Origin: CAZMZW01 sp963802275
GTDB lineage: Bacteria; Chloroflexota; Anaerolineae; Anaerolineales; Anaerolineaceae
Assembly: GCA_963802275.1 (NCBI GenBank)
Contig: CAWDIB010000003.1
Span: 186,001 to 250,000 of the forward strand
Length of the DNA stretch: 64,000 nucleotides
Reading direction: 5' to 3'
Below the pieces are notes generated by a model. It saw only the letters and a list, made by a program, of their open reading frames with translations, was not told the origin of the DNA and made no database searches. A program made the translations under genes and the position numbers. This document shows, piece after piece, positions 1-8,165 of the stretch. How positions within the stretch are numbered: the stretch's first letter is position 1; the number at the start of each line of letters is the position of its first letter.

Positions 1-429
1 CGCCAGTTGCAGGGTGAGGTTTTTGATCATCTCGCGCGCCTGCTGGTAGAGCAGGGCAAAGCGCCGGTTGAAGCACACCATTAGGATGCGCTGGTGTTTG
101 CCCGCCAGGTCAGCCAGCTTCCGCGCTTCCGCGCTGGAATAGGTCATCGGTTTTTCCACCAGCACGTCAATCCCGGCTTCCAGCAGCTGGCGGGTGAAGG
201 GGAAATGGGTGGCGTTGTTGGTGATCACCAGTGCCGCCTTCGGTTTGGTTGCCACCAGTTGATCGAAATCGGTGGTTCCAAATGGAATGTGCCAGTCCTT
301 GCAGGACTTATCCACGTTGGCCTGGGTGCGGCTGAAAAGCCCGCTGATCTCCACCCCCGGCCAGGAGGTCAATAGGGGCAGGTAGACCCGCTGGGCAATT
401 CCGCCGGCACCAAAGATGGCAATTTTCAT
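1..429 (-). CDS. Gfo/Idh/MocA family oxidoreductase, N-terminal part (cut by window edge)
   Basis: NAD(P)-dependent sugar or cyclitol oxidoreductase of the Gfo/Idh/MocA type; the substrate cannot be told. The frame begins ATG at 429 and reads MKIAIFGAGGIA, a Rossmann nucleotide-binding GxGGxA start, and continues to VLVEKPMT, the family's EKP motif that contributes the catalytic lysine. It is open to the left edge, so about 143 residues of an expected 330-380 are visible and the C-terminal substrate domain lies outside. It starts 16 bp after the stop of another oxidoreductase of the same superfamily on the same strand and is the last visible gene of an operon starting with nagA, which suggests amino-sugar or related carbohydrate catabolism. 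Confidence 0.85.
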   Translation of the reverse strand, partial: MKIAIFGAGGIAQRVYLPLLTSWPGVEISGLFSRTQANVDKSCKDWHIPFGTTDFDQLVATKPKAALVITNNATHFPFTRQLLEAGIDVLVEKPMTYSSAEARKLADLAGKHQRILMVCFNRRFALLYQQAREMIKNLTLQLA

Positions 430-445
430 TGGTTTTTCCTTATGT

Positions 446-1588
446 TCATGGCAAAGGCAATGAGATGCGTTGACCGCCTTTTGAGGCTGACAGATAGGCA
501 GCTTCCAGCATTTCCTGGGCGGTAAGAGCTGCATTGAAATCAAGAGGTGATGGTTTTTGTTCCTGGATGCATTGCAGGAAGTCGTAGCAGCAGGCCAGGT
601 GGGCATTCAGCATGTAGCCCATGGATTGTTTGGACGGCGGCCATAATTGTTCGATGGGACGCAGATTCACCGCGGGAGGAAAATCCAGTTTTCCATCAAT
701 CCACTGTTTACGCTTGACGTCATAATAGTTCAGCTGTTCCGGATGCCCGATGTCCATCTTCAGTGACCCAAGGCTGCCGTGAATCTCCAGGCCGCTTTCC
801 TCGCCAGCCCCGGCAGCCACGCGTGTGACCTCGACTGTCCCGCAGGCGTCATTGGGCAATCCAAGCTGACAGAGTGCCCAGTCGTCCACGTCCACGGTTT
901 CCAGCTGTGAGCTGTGGGCGGTTGCCGGTCGGCGGGGAACAAAGGTGCGCGTCTGGCACTGCACCCACGCCACCTTGCCCAGCAGGAATTGGATCAGATC
1001 CAGCAGATGAATTCCGAGGTCGGCCAGGGCGCCGCCGCCCGCCATGCTGTAGCGCAGTCGCCAGGACATTGGCCGCAACACGTCAATGTAGCCGCCGTGA
1101 TTTATGTAGGCGCGAAAATGCAGCGGCTGGCCAATGCCGCCGTTTTCTATGATGGCTTTCATCTGGCGTACAGCCGGGATGTAGCGCATCATGAATGCAC
1201 AGTGGGTGATGAGGTTCTTCTTGTTGGCAGACGAAACAATATCACGGGCATCCTGCAAATTAAATCCGAGTGGTTTTTCGCAATAAATATGCTTGTCATT
1301 TCTAATGGCCTCCAGCGCCTGCTCGTGGTGGAAAACATTTGGGCTGCAAATATCCACCGCATCCATCGGCTGGGCGTAAAAATCATTGCTGCGTGATGTG
1401 ACGAAAGGATCACCTAATGTGTGTAAAAATTTCGAATCTGCGCCGGGGTTCTGGCGCAGGATGGCGTTGATGCGCGCTGTCACAGTTGGTTCAGGGAATG
1501 CATACGGGATGCTCTCATACGCCTTGGCGTGCAGTTTGCCGATGAAGCCAAAGCCGATCAGGCCAATATTCAGTTTGGGGATTGCCAT
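446..1588 (-). CDS. Gfo/Idh/MocA family oxidoreductase
   Basis: A complete 380-residue NAD(P)-dependent dehydrogenase of the Gfo/Idh/MocA superfamily, acting in the cytoplasm on an unidentified sugar-like substrate. Seen: an N-terminal Rossmann motif GLIGFGFIGKLHAKAY, the EKP motif in IYCEKPLGF near residue 105, and a C-terminal alpha/beta domain containing GGGALADLGIHLLDL, where D and H are typical substrate and catalytic residues. Length is normal. The ATG at 1588 has only a distant purine-rich site (AAAGGA about 14 bases upstream). It sits 18 bp after nagA and 16 bp before a second, different oxidoreductase, so the three are probably cotranscribed. Family assignment is firm; substrate is unknown. 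Confidence 0.88.
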   Translation of the reverse strand: MAIPKLNIGLIGFGFIGKLHAKAYESIPYAFPEPTVTARINAILRQNPGADSKFLHTLGDPFVTSRSNDFYAQPMDAVDICSPNVFHHEQALEAIRNDKHIYCEKPLGFNLQDARDIVSSANKKNLITHCAFMMRYIPAVRQMKAIIENGGIGQPLHFRAYINHGGYIDVLRPMSWRLRYSMAGGGALADLGIHLLDLIQFLLGKVAWVQCQTRTFVPRRPATAHSSQLETVDVDDWALCQLGLPNDACGTVEVTRVAAGAGEESGLEIHGSLGSLKMDIGHPEQLNYYDVKRKQWIDGKLDFPPAVNLRPIEQLWPPSKQSMGYMLNAHLACCYDFLQCIQEQKPSPLDFNAALTAQEMLEAAYLSASKGGQRISLPLP

Positions 1589-1606
1589 GTGTTTTTTGTA
1601 TGTCCT

Positions 1607-2773
1607 TTATAGGTTCCCAAAAACAACACTGCCCTTTACCATGCACAGTTGGATGTTCATCTGATCGTCAATTACCACCAAGTTAGCCCACTTGCCGGCT
1701 TGAAGGCTCCCTAGGTTCTTGTCTTCTTTGATCACCCGCGCCGGATTCAGGCTGGCCATGCGCACTGCATCTGGCAGTGACGCCCCGACCATCTGATTCA
1801 TATTGCGCACGCACTCGTTCATCTGTACGGTGCTGCCGGCGATGGTGCCATCGTCCAGGGTGGCTTTACCTGCCTTGACCGTCACGTGCTGCCCGATCAG
1901 GTGATATTCCCCATCCGGCAGCCCGGCGCCGGGAATGGCATCGCTGATGACGGCAATGCGTTCTTTGCCCAGGCAGCGCAGCAGGATCTTCATCGCGCCC
2001 GGGTGGACATGCACGCCGTCCGAGATCAATTCGCCGGTTGGCTGGTCGGAGGCCAGCACGGCGCCGAAAACGCCCGGCGCGCGGTGACTGAAACCGGATT
2101 GGGCATTAAAGGAATGGGTGATGTGGGTGAAATCGCCCTGCAGCGCGCGGCTGGCAGTTTCGAAATCGGTGTTGGAATGGCCCAGGGCGACCGTCACGCC
2201 GCCCTGGCGCATGATGGCCGCCACCTCGCTGGCGCCCGGCAGTTCCGGGGCGATGGTGATCTGCTTGATCCAGCCGCGGCCGAGTTCCAGGTATTTCCGC
2301 GCCTCGTTTGCGTCCGGGTGGCGCAGCCAGGTAGGATTGAAAGCGCCCTTCTTTTCCGGGTTGAGGAAAGGACCCTCCAGGTGCAAGCCGAGCGGGGTGG
2401 CGCCCCTGACACCCTTCTCCAGGATATCGGCATAAGCGCTGATGAGCTGGTAAATGCTGTCTGCGTCCGGGCCGGTGATTGAAAGCAGGTAACCGGTCAC
2501 GCCGCCGCTCACTACCCACTGGGAATATTTCTGCAGGTCTTCTGCCAGGTTGCCCATGCCAAAAGTCACCCCGTAGCCGCCATGCACATGGATGTCGATG
2601 AATCCCGGGGCAATGATCCTGCCTTTGAGGTTGATGCGTTTGCCTTCTGCCTGCGGTGCACTGCCGCGTTTTCCGCAGTATGTAATGCGGCCTTCTTCAT
2701 TAATAATGACCACGCCATCCTTGACCTCTTCAAGAGGTGTGAGGATGCGACCTGGTTCCAGGATGATGTTCAT
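1607..2773 (-). CDS. nagA: N-acetylglucosamine-6-phosphate deacetylase
   Basis: Removes the acetyl group of N-acetylglucosamine 6-phosphate to give glucosamine 6-phosphate, the entry step of amino-sugar and cell-wall recycling. The 388-residue protein has the amidohydrolase layout: a small beta domain, the metal-binding HxH in APGFIDIHVHGGYG near residue 60, LHLEGPF with the metal-ligand Glu near 133, LGHSNTDF and THSFNAQSG with metal and substrate histidines, and ISDAIPGAG with the catalytic Asp. Length is typical of NagA. First visible gene of a minus-strand operon with two Gfo/Idh/MocA oxidoreductases; no glucosamine-6-phosphate deaminase (nagB) is in the window. Confidence 0.93.
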   Translation of the reverse strand: MNIILEPGRILTPLEEVKDGVVIINEEGRITYCGKRGSAPQAEGKRINLKGRIIAPGFIDIHVHGGYGVTFGMGNLAEDLQKYSQWVVSGGVTGYLLSITGPDADSIYQLISAYADILEKGVRGATPLGLHLEGPFLNPEKKGAFNPTWLRHPDANEARKYLELGRGWIKQITIAPELPGASEVAAIMRQGGVTVALGHSNTDFETASRALQGDFTHITHSFNAQSGFSHRAPGVFGAVLASDQPTGELISDGVHVHPGAMKILLRCLGKERIAVISDAIPGAGLPDGEYHLIGQHVTVKAGKATLDDGTIAGSTVQMNECVRNMNQMVGASLPDAVRMASLNPARVIKEDKNLGSLQAGKWANLVVIDDQMNIQLCMVKGSVVFGNL

Positions 2774-2842
2774 TGACTACCTCGCCTGATTTTTGTGATG
2801 CCTGAATTATAAAACAGCCAATTGGTTGATGTGTCAGATTCT

Positions 2843-3982
2843 TTACCAGAGGGAGGGCTGGCGGATTGGCTGTCGGCCTTGCAGCAGTAGGTATTTTTCA
2901 CAGCGTTTGACCTGCACGCCCAGTTTTGCCAATTGGCTGACATCACGGATGGTTTGCACCCGCCTGGCTTCCAGGATTCGGGCAGCACCCCGCGGACCAA
3001 TGCCCGGTATGTGCAGTAATTCCTCTCTTCCAGCGCGGTTGATCTCCACTGGTTGGCGCAACAGATGCTTTTCCGCCCAGGCTTGTTTGGGATCCTGTTC
3101 GAGCGGCAGGTTGCCCTCCTGGTCATACTGCAGGTCCTGCCAGGAATATTGGTAATCGCGGATCAAAAATGACGCCTGGTACAAGCGCTGTTCCCGTTTG
3201 TAGGGGGCGGGCGGTTGGTTTTCCAACGGGGTGTCTTCGTGCGGGGTGAAGGGCGAGTAATAGGCGCGTTTGAGATTTAATTGCTTGTACAAGGTCTGGC
3301 TCACCTGCAGCAGCTCCAGGTCGGATTCGCCCGCCCCGCCCATGACGAACTGGGTGCTGGAGGAAGGCCAGCGGCCTTTCCATCCCTTAAGACCTGGCTG
3401 CTCGCGGCGGATCTGTTCCACCCACGCCAGCGGTTGCCAGAGTTCGTCCGTAAAATTTTTCTGCGCTGTATAACGTAGCAGTCGGGCAGTATTGGGTGCT
3501 TCCAGGTTGAGCGACACGCGGTCGGCCAGCTGCATACTTTGTTCCACCTGAGCGAATTGTGAGCCCGGCATCAGCTTGAGGTGCAGGTAACCCTGAAAGC
3601 CATATTTCCTGCGCAACAGATCCGCGCAGGCCAGTAGGCGCTCCTGGGTGTGTACCCCGCCGCCGACCATGCCCGAGCTGATGAAGGCTCCGTCGATGAT
3701 GCCGGCCTGGTGCAAACGGCTGACCAGCAAAGCATATTCATCCGGCTGCAGGCTGGCGCGGCGGAAGTCACGACCGGCGCGGAATGGGCAGTAGGCGCAG
3801 TCGTTCTCGCATACCGAGGACAGTAGCGTTTTCAGCAGCCGGATGCGTTTGCCGTTGGGCAGGTGTGCACGATATACAAAGACATTGCGGCAATCTTCTG
3901 CCATTTCTGCACTACCGGCGCCTTCGGAGGGTTCATGCTCCATCTGGCTGGAAAGAAGAGCAAGCCGCTCGATTGGGTCCAC
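2843..3982 (-). CDS. Radical SAM protein with C-terminal helix-hairpin-helix (putative DNA modification/repair)
   Basis: A 379-residue radical SAM enzyme. The cluster motif CENDCAYC (C-x3-C-x2-C) lies near residue 59 and is followed by a TIM-barrel-like region; the C-terminus carries a helix-hairpin-helix, LLHIPGIGPRGAARILEARR, as in non-specific DNA-binding proteins. This architecture matches a family annotated as putative DNA modification/repair radical SAM proteins, usually next to a uracil-DNA-glycosylase-like partner; no such partner is visible here. The start is GTG at 3982 (GTG GAC CCA). No ribosome binding site precedes it, but a strong promoter ends exactly six bases upstream, so translation is probably leaderless. 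The reaction itself is unknown. Confidence 0.85.
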   Translation of the reverse strand: MDPIERLALLSSQMEHEPSEGAGSAEMAEDCRNVFVYRAHLPNGKRIRLLKTLLSSVCENDCAYCPFRAGRDFRRASLQPDEYALLVSRLHQAGIIDGAFISSGMVGGGVHTQERLLACADLLRRKYGFQGYLHLKLMPGSQFAQVEQSMQLADRVSLNLEAPNTARLLRYTAQKNFTDELWQPLAWVEQIRREQPGLKGWKGRWPSSSTQFVMGGAGESDLELLQVSQTLYKQLNLKRAYYSPFTPHEDTPLENQPPAPYKREQRLYQASFLIRDYQYSWQDLQYDQEGNLPLEQDPKQAWAEKHLLRQPVEINRAGREELLHIPGIGPRGAARILEARRVQTIRDVSQLAKLGVQVKRCEKYLLLQGRQPIRQPSLW

Positions 3983-3988
3983 ATCTTA

Positions 3989-4016
3989 ATTATAGAACAA
4001 ATAATCTAATATGCAA
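3989..4016 (-). promoter_or_regulatory. Sigma-70-type promoter of the radical SAM/HhH gene, leaderless geometry
   Basis: On the minus strand TTGCAT (4011-4016) and TATAAT (3989-3994) are separated by 16 bp. The -10 box ends six bases before the GTG start at 3982, so the predicted first transcribed base is the start codon itself and there is no room for a Shine-Dalgarno site. Confidence 0.65.
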
Positions 4017-4051
4017 GTAAAAAAAATCCCGCACCAGGCGGAATTTGGTTT

Positions 4052-4918
4052 TTATTCTTTTACCGGGTAATAACATAAGCCGGTGGTGCCCGGACCAGTA
4101 TGCACCATCAGAGCGGGGGAGAGTTCTGCCACCAGGCTTTCCACCACCTTCAGGCGGCTTTCCACCATCGTCTTCAGCTGTTCCACTTCCTTTTGGGCGC
4201 CGGCATGCACGTAAGCAACTTTGACCTTACCCATCTGCCCGACCTTGGATTCAATGATGTCTAACATCTTTTCATAGGCCTTGTGCAACCCGCGCGTCAC
4301 ACCCAGGGCGACGATCTCGCCATCCTGCATGCTGATTAATGGTTTAAGGTTCAGCAGCGAACCCACATAGCGTGTCGCCCGCCCAATGCGTCCGCCCAAA
4401 TACAGGTAGCGCAGCGTATCGGCCGTCTGGATCATCTGGCTGATGGGGATCATGTTCTTCACCTTGTCGGTGATGCCAGCCAGGGTTGCACCCGCCAGCG
4501 CAGCCCGCGCTGCTTCGATCACCATCCAGCCCTGGCAGAGGGAAACGTTGAGCGTGTCGATCACTTCGATTTTCAATTTGGGAAGTTTTTCCAGCAGCAT
4601 CTCCCTGGCAGCTATGGCGGCCTGGTAGGCACCGCTGCCCCTGGAGGTCATGTGGATGCTGACGATCTCCTCCGTGCCCTGGCTGGCCAGCTTTTCGTAC
4701 AGGGTCAGGTAGTCTCCTGGTCCGGGGCTGGCCGTGGTGGGCAGTTTCTCAGTAGTTGGCAGCCATTTGAGGAAATCATCGCGCTGGATGCTGACCAGGT
4801 CGCGCAGCACTTCCGTCCCGCGATGGATGTAATACGCCACCTGGTGGATATTCAATTGCTCAGCCAGGTGCTTGGGCAGGCTGGCGGTGCTGTCGGTGAC
4901 TATGGCGGTGGGTTTCAA
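4052..4918 (-). CDS. DegV family fatty-acid-binding protein
   Basis: DegV proteins bind a single fatty acid; in Firmicutes the FakB members present it to the kinase FakA for phospholipid synthesis. The 288-residue protein begins with IVTDSTASLPKHLAEQL, the DegV signature, and has TTASPGPGDY, ISIHMTSRGSGAYQAA and LGGRIGRATRYVGSLLNLKPLI, all expected ligand-pocket segments. The start was set at TTG 4918 because AGGAGGAG lies just upstream; a longer reading from ATG 4978 adds about 20 non-family residues. A paralogue lies at 6713-7555, on the other side of the tat genes and on the opposite strand. No fakA is in the window. Confidence 0.88.
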   Translation of the reverse strand: MKPTAIVTDSTASLPKHLAEQLNIHQVAYYIHRGTEVLRDLVSIQRDDFLKWLPTTEKLPTTASPGPGDYLTLYEKLASQGTEEIVSIHMTSRGSGAYQAAIAAREMLLEKLPKLKIEVIDTLNVSLCQGWMVIEAARAALAGATLAGITDKVKNMIPISQMIQTADTLRYLYLGGRIGRATRYVGSLLNLKPLISMQDGEIVALGVTRGLHKAYEKMLDIIESKVGQMGKVKVAYVHAGAQKEVEQLKTMVESRLKVVESLVAELSPALMVHTGPGTTGLCYYPVKE

Positions 4919-5063
4919 ATCATCTCCTCCTGGAGGTATTTTGACTATCTTATCATATCTTGTCTGCGAAAAAATCAAAGAGTATGTTAATGAATCCTTA
5001 TCAATTTCGGCAATTGACTAAGATATAATTTTTAGCAATCAAGGTTTTTCCAAGGAGAAAGAT

Positions 5064-5249
5064 ATGCCTCAAATTGGCTTGACCGAAATCATCATCGTGT
5101 TGATCATTGTGCTGCTCCTGTTCGGCCCGGAACGAATTTCCAAGCTGGGTGGCGAATTGGGCAAGGGCATCCGCTCATTCAAAGACGGACTTTCGGGTGG
5201 GGAAAAGAAGGAAGAGGAAACCCCCAAGGCAACCAGCAAGAAGAAATAA
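5064..5249 (+). CDS. tatA: Sec-independent protein translocase TatA
   Basis: Forms the pore-forming oligomer of the twin-arginine translocase that exports folded proteins. The 61 residues show the full TatA plan: a short N-terminal membrane helix (IGLTEIIIVLIIVLLLFGP), the conserved FGP hinge, an amphipathic helix (ERISKLGGELGKGIRSFKD) and a Lys/Glu-rich tail. The start is supported by AAGGAGA six to eight bases upstream. First gene of tatA-tatB-tatC, 29 bp ahead of tatB. Confidence 0.95.
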   Translation: MPQIGLTEIIIVLIIVLLLFGPERISKLGGELGKGIRSFKDGLSGGEKKEEETPKATSKKK

Positions 5250-5278
5250 TCACCCGCTGATCAGACCCATCAGTAAAA

Positions 5279-5707
5279 ATGCAAATCTTCGGTATTGGAC
5301 CGCTTGAATTCCTGTTCATCCTGGTGCTCATGCTCCTGGTGATGGGACCCAGGGGTATGGTCAAGGCCGCCCGCGAGGCGGGTAAGTCCATCCGCAAATT
5401 GACGCGCTCCCCCCTCTGGGCGGAGATCGTTGGTACCTCGCGCGAGGTGCGCAACCTGCCGGCCAAGATAATTAAGGAAGCTGGCATCGAGGATGAGGTT
5501 GAGGAGTTGCGCCGCACTGCCTTGCCGCCCTCCTTCCCGCAGGATGGATATCCATTGCCATCACCTGTCGTGCCTTCAGCACCAAAGTCCAAAAAGTCCG
5601 CCTCGAAAGAAAAGGTGGCAGACAAAGCAAAATCCAGGAAGATAACGACTGTCAATCCTGACAAAAAATCCCCGCCGATGAAAAATCCGTCAACGAAAAA
5701 GGGTTGA
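5279..5707 (+). CDS. tatB: Tat translocase subunit TatA/TatB-like (probable TatB)
   Basis: Second small Tat subunit, probably the TatB that works with TatC in recognising twin-arginine signal peptides. It has one N-terminal membrane helix (IGPLEFLFILVLMLLVMGP) with a Gly-Pro hinge, then an amphipathic helix (RGMVKAAREAGKSIRKLT) and a long Lys/Pro/Ser-rich tail (about residues 85-142). The 142-residue length and extended tail fit TatB better than TatA. It lies between tatA and tatC and its stop overlaps the TTG start of tatC (TTGA). TatA and TatB cannot be fully separated by sequence alone. Confidence 0.88.
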   Translation: MQIFGIGPLEFLFILVLMLLVMGPRGMVKAAREAGKSIRKLTRSPLWAEIVGTSREVRNLPAKIIKEAGIEDEVEELRRTALPPSFPQDGYPLPSPVVPSAPKSKKSASKEKVADKAKSRKITTVNPDKKSPPMKNPSTKKG

Positions 5708-6429
5708 AAACCGTGCCTGAACGCATGACCATCTGGGAACACCTCGAAGAGTTGCGCAGCCGGCTGTTGAAGGCTGTGCTGGCGCTGGCGGCTGCCACGG
5801 TAGCCAGCCTGTTTTTTGCCGAAGAAGCCATCCAACTACTGGCGCAGACCGTCGGCGGACTGGACAAGCTGCAATCCATCGAGGTGACCGAGAACATTGC
5901 CGTCTTCATGCGCGTGGGGCTGCTGGGCGGTGTCATCCTGGCCATGCCGGTCATCCTCTACCAGCTGCTGCGCTTTGTGCTGCCCGGACTGAAGCCCAAT
6001 GAAAAGCGTTGGCTGTACCTGGTCATCTTATTCGGTACGCTGCTCTTTGCCGCCGGGGTGGCCTTTGCCTATTTCGTCATGCTGCCGGCTTCGGTCAAAT
6101 TTCTGGTCGAATTCCTGTCGGTCGAGACCAAACCGCGCCTCTCCAACTATATCAACTTTGTTACCAACCTCCTTTTCTGGATGGGTGTCGCTTTCCAGAC
6201 CCCGCTGATCATCTTTGCCCTGGCCAAATTCAACCTGGTCACCGCAAAGACGCTTGCCCGCCGCTGGCGCGAAGGGCTGGTCATCATCGCCATCCTGGCG
6301 GCCGTCATCACCCCCACCATCGACCCGGTCAACATGGCCCTCTTGATGCTGCCCCTGCTGGTACTCTACTGGCTGAGCGTGCTGCTGGCTTTTTTCGCGC
6401 AACGCAAGTCAAAGAAAAATCGCACCTAA
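5704..6429 (+). CDS. tatC: Twin-arginine translocase subunit TatC
   Basis: Multi-spanning receptor of the Tat system. The 241-residue protein has the hallmark N-terminal MTIWEHLEELRSRLLKA (cytoplasmic signal-binding site), about six membrane segments, and FVLPGLKPNEKRW and FVTNLLFWMGVAFQTPL, which are conserved in TatC. It is read from TTG at 5704, overlapping the tatB stop by four bases (TTGA), which points to coupled translation; ATG at 5725 just before TIWEHL is an alternative. Three adjacent tat genes make a complete minimal Tat system. Confidence 0.95.
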   Translation: MKTVPERMTIWEHLEELRSRLLKAVLALAAATVASLFFAEEAIQLLAQTVGGLDKLQSIEVTENIAVFMRVGLLGGVILAMPVILYQLLRFVLPGLKPNEKRWLYLVILFGTLLFAAGVAFAYFVMLPASVKFLVEFLSVETKPRLSNYINFVTNLLFWMGVAFQTPLIIFALAKFNLVTAKTLARRWREGLVIIAILAAVITPTIDPVNMALLMLPLLVLYWLSVLLAFFAQRKSKKNRT

Positions 6430-6561
6430 TAAAATAATAGTAGTTAAAGACTCCTTCGGTAATTATTCTTTCCTCTCCCTCCATGGAAGAGGATAAAAGG
6501 GAGGGTGGTTATGGTTCTTGGTAATGCTGGCATCCCCTCGATTAAATACAGTGTTGGGTAG

Positions 6562-6580
6562 GGCGGGTTTGCAACCCGCC
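6562..6580. repeat. Short perfect GC-rich inverted repeat in intergenic DNA
   Basis: GGCGGGTT and AACCCGCC form an 8-bp stem around a TGC loop in the 283-bp gap between tatC and the second degV gene. There is no T-run, so it is not a standard terminator. It may be a copy of a dispersed REP-like element, but no second copy is obvious in this window. Confidence 0.45.
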
Positions 6581-6712
6581 GTATAGGATCTTTTTGGTAT
6601 CTAAGGTGCTTATTGAAAAAGAAAATTCCAACAAAACCGTGAAATCGACAACATCCAACCGGCAAGATCAGTGTTAATTTGATTGCACAAAAGATAAAAG
6701 ATTGGAGCAACC

Positions 6713-7555
6713 ATGTTAAAAATCGCAATGGATACCGCCGGTGACCTGGCTCCCGGCTGGCAGCAGGAATACCAGATCGACCTGATCCCCATCAATATCA
6801 TCCACGAGGAGAAATCCTATTTGCAGGGGGTTGACCTCAAATACGAGGATTTTTATAAACTCGTGGATACCTCCGGCACCATCCCCAGCACCTCGCAGCC
6901 CACCCCCTACCAGTTCGTCGAGTTCTACCGCCGCATTGCCAAAAAGGGCGATACGGTCCTTTCCATCCATGTCACTGAGAAGTTATCCGGGACGGTTGCC
7001 TCAGCCAAGGAAGCGGCCAAGGAATTAAAAGGCGAGATCAATGTGGTGCCTTTCGATTCAGCCAGTGGCACCATCAGCATGGGTATGCTTTGCAAAGAAG
7101 CAAGAATAATGGAACGTGCCGGTGCAAAGCTGGATGAGATCCTTGAACGCATGGATTTTATCCGCCGTAATATGCAATTGACTGCCACCCTGGATACTCT
7201 TAAATATGCCCGCCTGAGCGGGCGGGTAAAATATCTGCAGGCAACATTGGCATCTGTGCTGCAGGTTAAACCCATCATGGAACTGCGGGATGGGATTATC
7301 GAGATCACCGAAAAGGTGCGCTCACGGGCAAAATCCATCGATCGCGTCCTGAGCATCATGGAGGAAAAGCTGCACGGTAAAAAGATCAATGCTGGTGTGG
7401 TGCATGCCCGTGATGCCAGCTCAGGTCAGGAGCTGCTGCAGAAAGTGGTTCAGCGCTTTGATTGTGCCGAGGCCAGCCTCTCTGAACTGAGCATCTCGCT
7501 GGCTACCCACTTTGGACCAGGGGCGGTGGTGCTGGCGGCTTACCCGGTAAAGTAA
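6713..7555 (+). CDS. DegV family fatty-acid-binding protein
   Basis: A second DegV/FakB-like protein (280 residues), expected to bind one fatty acid. Seen: IAMDTAGDLAPGW at the N-terminus (a variant of the DSTADL signature, with Ser replaced by Ala), TSQPTPYQFVEFY, SIHVTEKLSGTVASA and a C-terminal ATHFGPGAVVLAAYP. The variant signature and low similarity to the 4052-4918 copy suggest a different ligand or partner. It begins at ATG 6713 after GGAGCAACC and is followed by a clear terminator, so it is probably a single-gene transcript. Confidence 0.88.
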   Translation: MLKIAMDTAGDLAPGWQQEYQIDLIPINIIHEEKSYLQGVDLKYEDFYKLVDTSGTIPSTSQPTPYQFVEFYRRIAKKGDTVLSIHVTEKLSGTVASAKEAAKELKGEINVVPFDSASGTISMGMLCKEARIMERAGAKLDEILERMDFIRRNMQLTATLDTLKYARLSGRVKYLQATLASVLQVKPIMELRDGIIEITEKVRSRAKSIDRVLSIMEEKLHGKKINAGVVHARDASSGQELLQKVVQRFDCAEASLSELSISLATHFGPGAVVLAAYPVK

Positions 7556-7575
7556 GCAACCAAATTCACTCAATA

Positions 7576-7605
7576 AAAGCCAGGTGTATAAATCCTGGCT
7601 TTTTT
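7576..7605 (+). terminator. Rho-independent terminator after degV
   Basis: AAAGCCAGG (7576-7584) pairs with CCTGGCTTT (7594-7602), followed by a T-run. It lies about 20 bp after the stop of the degV gene. Confidence 0.8.
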
Positions 7606-7674
7606 ATTGGCATGAAGTTGCCTTGGATCGATCTTTGTTGGATAATTGGATACCCGAGCATCCCGGGAGGAAAA

Positions 7675-8037
7675 ATGTTCAAAAAAATTCTCGAAGAAAT
7701 CAAGTTCGATGTGGATTTTGTCCGCTCACACCAGCTTCAGCCGGGCTGGTACAAGCTTTTCAAGGTGATTCTTTTATTGGGGGTATTAGTTGGTTATGCC
7801 TTCTTCTTTGGATGGAAAAAGATGCTGATCTTTCTGGCAGTCTTTTTGTTGTTGAGCCTGACCGTGCACTTGCTTTATAGAACCATGACTGAAAAATTTA
7901 CCAGAAGTTGGCTGGATTTTAAGGTCATTCTTGAACAGGGCAAGCCCAAGCCGGTATCCATTGGGGTTGTTTATTACCTGTTGATTATTCTTAATCTTGT
8001 TATGGCAGTTCTTGTCAGCCAGAATGCCTTCAAATGA
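7675..8037 (+). CDS. Small membrane protein of unknown function
   Basis: A 120-residue protein with an N-terminal charged segment (MFKKILEEIKFDVDFVRSH), two closely spaced membrane helices (about residues 29-45 and 48-64), a soluble stretch and a third helix near the C-terminus. The start is placed at ATG 7675 because GGGAGGA lies just upstream; a longer frame from 7612 begins inside the terminator region of the preceding gene and is unlikely. I do not recognise the family. It stands alone between a terminator and an aldo/keto reductase gene. Confidence 0.65.
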   Translation: MFKKILEEIKFDVDFVRSHQLQPGWYKLFKVILLLGVLVGYAFFFGWKKMLIFLAVFLLLSLTVHLLYRTMTEKFTRSWLDFKVILEQGKPKPVSIGVVYYLLIILNLVMAVLVSQNAFK

Positions 8038-8165
8038 CTTTCCCAACCAGGGTATTTGACTCTGAATTCCAATGAAATTTGATGGCGGGGAATAAAATCA
8101 GATAACTCAAAACCTGATTTTTATCGTAAAATTGGGCAGTATTTGTGCTGAATAAAGGGAAATAA

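Noticed and set aside
1886..2482. Plus-strand open frame of 198 codons
   Set aside because: Antisense to nagA, which has all expected active-site motifs.
5179..5835. Minus-strand open frame of 218 codons
   Set aside because: Lies across tatA, tatB and tatC on the opposite strand; no ribosome site or family features.
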